Shown: positions 6,682 to 9,430 of the stretch, piece by piece
How the letters are laid out: every line of letters begins with the position of its first letter
Position numbering within the stretch: position 1 is the first letter of the stretch
Assembly (NCBI GenBank): GCA_900314365.1
Contig: OMVH01000095.1
Span: forward strand, 1-9,430
Reading direction: 5' to 3'
DNA: 9,430 bases
Source of the DNA: an uncultured Prevotella sp.
Lineage (GTDB): Bacteria; Bacteroidota; Bacteroidia; Bacteroidales; Bacteroidaceae
Notes under the pieces: model-generated
What the model saw: only the letters and a program-made list of their open reading frames with translations
Database searches by the model: none
What the model was told of the DNA's origin: nothing
Translations under genes and position numbers: made by a program

Positions 6682-6858
6682 AACAATGTATTGAAATTAC
6701 TACTAAACTTGAATGGACTTTTATATTAATATGAACGGTATCACTTATATATGCTATTATGACCGGATTTATTGCAAATGGTTTATTCAAAAAGGCGAGG
6801 AAAATTTATTTTTATAGGTACTTAACATTTGCACCCCCTTTTGTATAATTCTGCAAAC

Positions 6859-6912
6859 AAAAAGGGCAGCAAGCCTATTGTGCCTCACGCATTGCCAACA
6901 AGCTTGCCGCCC
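6859..6912 (-). terminator. Intrinsic terminator after the Bax inhibitor-1 gene
   Basis: On the minus strand GGGCGGCAAGC (6912-6902) pairs with GCTTGCTGCCC (6874-6864), an 11-bp stem with one G-U pair. It is followed at once by TTTTT (6863-6859). The 27-nt loop can extend the stem with TTGT/ACAA. It begins 24 nt after the stop codon of the Bax inhibitor-1 gene, the classic position, and should separate that gene from the lipoprotein gene. Confidence 0.85.
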
Positions 6913-6935
6913 CTAAACCCTTTTGGGTGCCTCAC

Positions 6936-7649
6936 TTAATTATCGCGTCCGAAAATACGCAATAAATAGAGGAAAAGATTAATGAAGTCGAGGTAGAGCT
7001 CCAGGGCGCCCAGTAAGGCCAGCTTCTGCATGCTTTCACCTGCATCGGGAGCCATAAGGAACATCTGCTTGATTCGCTGACTATCCCAAGCAGTCAGTCC
7101 GATGAAAACACCGACTCCAATATAGCTTATAAGGATGTCGAGACCGCTGCTGTGCAAGAAGAGGTTTACGACAGTAGCTATAATAAGCCCGATGAGCGCC
7201 ATCATCAAAATACCTCCGAGACGGCTCAGATCACGCCGCGTAGTGTAGCCAACGATTGCGGTAACAGCGAAGGTGGCCGAAGTGATGAAGAACACCTTGG
7301 CTATAACGGCCGTGGGATAAGCAAAGAAGATGCATGACAAGGTTGCGCCATTGACAACCGAATATAATATAAAGAGGAGAGTGGCTACGGGCAGCGAAAG
7401 CCTTTGGATAAAAGCTGTCACGCCAATTACCAAAGCGAACTCGCCAATGATAAGCCCCCAGAAGAGCACCGGTGTCTGGAAGATGGTTAGGGCGAGATTG
7501 GGCGAAGTAGCCACACCATAGGCCGTGATGCCCGTGATGAGCAGTGCCAGCGTCATCCACACATACACCTTACGCATCAGTTTAGGAAAGGCCAGAGATG
7601 CATAGCCTTCCTTTGCATTAATCACTTTTTCAAATTCCTGTAGTTCCAT
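6936..7649 (-). CDS. Bax inhibitor-1/YccA family multi-pass membrane protein
   Basis: This 237-aa inner-membrane protein has about seven hydrophobic segments (roughly 30-48, 59-79, 86-106, 114-134, 143-164, 170-187, 210-231). It ends with the family signature GALELYLDFINLFLYLLRIFG (214-234 region). The family (BI-1/TMBIM, bacterial YetJ, YccA and YbhL) includes pH-sensitive calcium leak channels and partners of the FtsH protease. Asp189 (in LTAWDSQ) and Asp221 (in LYLDFIN) correspond by position to the paired aspartates proposed as the pH sensor in human BI-1 and Bacillus YetJ. The gene stands alone with a good promoter and a strong terminator. Whether it leaks calcium or modulates proteolysis cannot be told from the sequence. 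Confidence 0.93.
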   Translation of the reverse strand: MELQEFEKVINAKEGYASLAFPKLMRKVYVWMTLALLITGITAYGVATSPNLALTIFQTPVLFWGLIIGEFALVIGVTAFIQRLSLPVATLLFILYSVVNGATLSCIFFAYPTAVIAKVFFITSATFAVTAIVGYTTRRDLSRLGGILMMALIGLIIATVVNLFLHSSGLDILISYIGVGVFIGLTAWDSQRIKQMFLMAPDAGESMQKLALLGALELYLDFINLFLYLLRIFGRDN

Positions 7650-7671
7650 AATAAAATTGTATAGCTCACTG

Positions 7672-7703
7672 CAAAATTAAGCTATCCCGACGACAAAACC
7701 AAA
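7672..7703 (-). promoter_or_regulatory. Promoter of the Bax inhibitor-1 gene
   Basis: On the minus strand TTTG (7703-7700) is followed by 20 nt and TAATTTTG (7679-7672), an exact match to the Bacteroidota promoter consensus. The predicted leader to the ATG at 7649 is only about 15-20 nt. Confidence 0.8.
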
Positions 7704-8076
7704 CAAGAAGGTGGTTTTCATACATTCTTTAACCAAAAGAACCAGGACATTAACAAGGCCATCAGAGAATGAGAACTTCAATCCTAATAGAGACTACTGG
7801 GACTGCTGAAAAAAAACAGGGAACCACACGATGGAATCGTGACATCGTGTAGGATAGTTTCCGACACACAACAATCGACAATAATCGCTGACACCAGTTA
7901 GACAAATCGACGAATAATGATTGTACTGTCGACTTGTGCACCACAGTTATACAACAAACATAAGCGGAAATACTTATGATACTATAACAAGCCACTTGGA
8001 CGACAATGAAGGACACGCGAATGCCGGCCGTATCGTCCATTGAGTTACCGCAAGAAAGAAAAAGCCCGGCAATTCC
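7704..8076. other. Divergent intergenic region with hairpins, no gene seen
   Basis: This stretch lies between two outward-facing promoters. ORFs through it (for example 7762-8157 minus) have no family resemblance and no lineage-type start context. It contains ACACGAT (7826-7832), which can pair either with ATCGTG at 7836-7841 or with ATCGTGT at 7844-7850, giving two mutually exclusive hairpins. It also contains a 10-bp inverted repeat, 7902-7911 with 7928-7937, with one A-C mismatch (G-U in minus-strand RNA). No promoter for a small RNA was recognised. Binding sites for a regulator of the downstream secreted-enzyme gene are possible. Confidence 0.4.
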
Positions 8077-8107
8077 TTTGTGATTTCCTTCGTTTGCTCT
8101 ATCTTTG
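8077..8107 (+). promoter_or_regulatory. Promoter of the secreted beta-helix protein gene
   Basis: TTTG (8077-8080), a 19-nt spacer and TATCTTTG (8100-8107) match the Bacteroidota promoter consensus exactly. Transcription would start near 8113, leaving a leader of roughly 95 nt before the ATG at 8209, long enough for regulation at the RNA level. Confidence 0.75.
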
Positions 8108-8172
8108 TTGCTTGCTTCGGTGCTTCGACACACAATACATTTTGAAGCAAACACCAACGCTTACAACAAAGC

Positions 8173-8205
8173 ATGAAAAAATTCTATAAACCATTAAAGC
8201 AATAA
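8173..8205 (+). CDS. Possible 10-codon leader ORF before the beta-helix gene
   Basis: ATG at 8173 reads MKKFYKPLKQ and stops with TAA at 8203-8205, three bases before the ATG of the next gene. It lies inside the predicted mRNA leader. Such spacing could couple translation of the two frames. It is lysine-rich and has no runs of one amino acid typical of attenuators. It may equally be chance. Confidence 0.25.
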   Translation: MKKFYKPLKQ

Positions 8206-8208
8206 CAC

Positions 8209-9267
8209 ATGAACAAGTTCACATTCACCAGGACAATGCTCTGCATTTTCGCTCTTACTCTTTGCCAGCATGCTGCTGCAGCACCAACTGACGAGCGCAT
8301 TGTAGCCACACGCTACGTGAAGGCTGACGGGAAAACGGACTGTGCCGACGCTCTTCAACGGCTCATTGACACCCATCCCAACCGCACCATCTATTTCCCT
8401 GACGGCATCTACCTGCTCTCTCACTCCCTGAAGACACCTGCCGACCCTAAAAAGAGCGTCATGCTCGTACTCGACAACTACGCCCGTCTTCAAGCTTCGG
8501 GTAATTGGGAGAAAGGTACAGCGGTGGTGAGGTTAGGCGGTGAGAATCCTGCCAACGACATCAACACACCTGGCTCGAACTACGGCATCAGGGGTGGAAT
8601 CATTGACGGGGCCAATGTGGCCGACGGCATTTCCATCGACGGTGGTCGTGAGTCCACTATCCAGGATGTCTCTATCAAACACGTGCGCATAGGCATTGAC
8701 GTGAAGTTCGGTGCCAACTCCGGCTCATCGGATGCCGACATCCGACAAGTGAACATCGTGGGCAACGATACGCCCGAATCGGTAGGAGTACTTGTTGAGG
8801 GCTACGACAACACTTTCACCAACATGCGCATAGCCTCCGTCCATACGGGTGTCTGGGTGAAGAGTGGCGGCAACATGCTGCGCAACATTCACCCGCTCTA
8901 TATTTTCAAGCCCACACAGGAGTATACAAACAGCGTGGGGTTCCATGTGGAATCAACCAACAACTGGTTCGATTTCTGCTACAGCGACGACTTTGCCACA
9001 GGCTATAAGATAGGACGTGACGTGGAATGCAACTTCACCAACTGTTTCTGCATGTGGTACAATGCCGACGTGCCGGTGCAGGCTGTCATCAGCGCCGAGG
9101 GTAAGTTGCAGAGTCTCTTCACGGGACTGCACGCTGCGTTCAAAGGCGACCCCTCGCACAACATTCTGCTTGAGGCCGAACCGGGTGGAAAAGGAAGACT
9201 CGAGAACAACTTCATCTCAGGCGCAATCTCTTCGCCCCGCGACGGCAGTCAGCCCTATATTAAATAG
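8209..9267 (+). CDS. Secreted right-handed beta-helix protein, pectate lyase/GH28-related
   Basis: This 352-aa protein has a Sec signal peptide: a basic start, a hydrophobic core MLCIFALTLCQ (10-20) and a likely cleavage after the alanine run near residue 25. The mature N terminus resembles the start of the Pectate_lyase_3 (GH28-related) fold: YVKADGKTDCADALQRLI (36-53) then TIYFPDGIYLLSHSL (60-74). The rest has beta-helix-like turns such as GIRGGIIDGANVADGISIDGG (126-146) and GVLVEGYDNTFTNMRI (193-208). No N-x-D...DD...H active-site set of true GH28 polygalacturonases is evident, so the exact substrate is unclear and plant pectin or another polysaccharide is a guess. The gene has its own promoter and no SusC/SusD or other carbohydrate genes are visible beside it. 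The start is supported by the signal peptide. Confidence 0.8.
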   Translation: MNKFTFTRTMLCIFALTLCQHAAAAPTDERIVATRYVKADGKTDCADALQRLIDTHPNRTIYFPDGIYLLSHSLKTPADPKKSVMLVLDNYARLQASGNWEKGTAVVRLGGENPANDINTPGSNYGIRGGIIDGANVADGISIDGGRESTIQDVSIKHVRIGIDVKFGANSGSSDADIRQVNIVGNDTPESVGVLVEGYDNTFTNMRIASVHTGVWVKSGGNMLRNIHPLYIFKPTQEYTNSVGFHVESTNNWFDFCYSDDFATGYKIGRDVECNFTNCFCMWYNADVPVQAVISAEGKLQSLFTGLHAAFKGDPSHNILLEAEPGGKGRLENNFISGAISSPRDGSQPYIK

Positions 9268-9302
9268 GTATAAAGGAAATAGCGGGACAACGTCTCACCG
9301 GG

Positions 9303-9398
9303 GAAGTCGCAGATTCTGACGTTAATAATCCCTGATCGTCAGCCATAGAGTCACAAAGAAATCTGCACGCTTGCATTTCCCGACTTCGTCACTTTTTT
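9303..9398 (+). repeat. Nested inverted-repeat element ending in T6
   Basis: Three arms on the left are contiguous, GAAGTCG (9303-9309), CAGATT (9310-9315) and CTGACG (9316-9321). They find partners in reverse order: CGTCAG (9337-9342), AATCTG (9360-9365) and CGACTTC (9381-9387). The fold would be one long interrupted stem with a 15-nt apical loop, and T6 follows at 9393-9398. It starts 36 nt after the stop of the beta-helix gene and could terminate that transcript, though the T-run is 5 nt past the base of the stem. Part of it (9374-9391) recurs inverted at 100-117, so it may be a dispersed structured repeat. Confidence 0.55.
9374..9391 (-). repeat. Right copy of the 18-bp inverted repeat shared with the left edge
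   Basis: CATTTCCCGACTTCGTCA is the reverse complement of 100-117 with one mismatch (17/18). It forms the right arm of the nested inverted-repeat element that follows the beta-helix gene, so the left copy at 100-117 may be a decayed or partial copy of the same element. Confidence 0.5.
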
Positions 9399-9430
9399 GT
9401 TGAGATAAAATACTATTATTGATAATCAGC

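Noticed and set aside
6880..6935. 9-bp direct repeat GTGCCTCAC at 6880-6888 and 6927-6935 as a target-site duplication
   Set aside because: The 38 bp between the copies is mostly the terminator hairpin; too short for an insertion and probably incidental.
7762..8157. Minus-strand ORF of 131 codons in the divergent intergenic region
   Set aside because: It runs antisense through the well-matched promoter at 8077-8107, has no domain and its composition is not protein-like.

Overview
The window looks like a chromosomal segment of a Bacteroidota bacterium, most likely Prevotella or a close relative. The gene order argR - GNAT acyltransferase - argG - argC - argD is a Bacteroidales arrangement. 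The lipoprotein looks like DUF4923, a family I know mainly from Bacteroidota. Three promoters match the Bacteroidota consensus (TTTG/TTG about 19-20 nt before TAnnTTTG), and Shine-Dalgarno sequences are not conspicuous.

Layout. (1) Positions 1-861 carry no convincing conventional gene. They hold a 4 x 22 bp tandem repeat whose units form hairpins, an exact 18-bp direct repeat, inverted repeats and a 50-codon ORF, and look like a cluster of dispersed extragenic repeats. (2) Positions 862-5743, all on the minus strand, form the arginine cluster. In transcription order it is argR, a GNAT acyltransferase, argG, a small PspC-domain membrane protein, argC and argD. A promoter sits just upstream of argR. 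(3) Positions 6049-6681 (minus) encode a DUF4923-type lipoprotein. (4) Positions 6936-7649 (minus) encode a Bax inhibitor-1 family membrane protein with its own promoter and a strong intrinsic terminator. (5) A gene-free, hairpin-bearing divergent intergenic region follows. (6) Positions 8209-9267 (plus) encode a secreted beta-helix protein of the pectate lyase/GH28-related type, with its own promoter and a possible 10-codon leader ORF. (7) Positions 9268-9430 contain a nested inverted-repeat element ending in T6. Part of it matches, inverted and 17/18, a sequence near the left edge.

How the genes work together. ArgR should sense arginine and control the operon. The GNAT protein probably acylates glutamate as the first step; in Bacteroides the acyl group is succinyl rather than acetyl. 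ArgC reduces the acyl-glutamyl phosphate, ArgD transaminates the semialdehyde to acyl-ornithine, and ArgG makes argininosuccinate from citrulline and aspartate. The kinase (argB), transcarbamylase (argF'), deacylase and lyase (argH) are not in this window. The PspC protein is an uninvited membrane partner, joined to argC by a 4-nt ATGA overlap.

No clearly new multi-gene system was seen. The most interesting signals are the repeat cluster at the left, its inverted partner at the right edge, the cysteine-rich tail of the GNAT enzyme and the PspC gene in the arginine operon.
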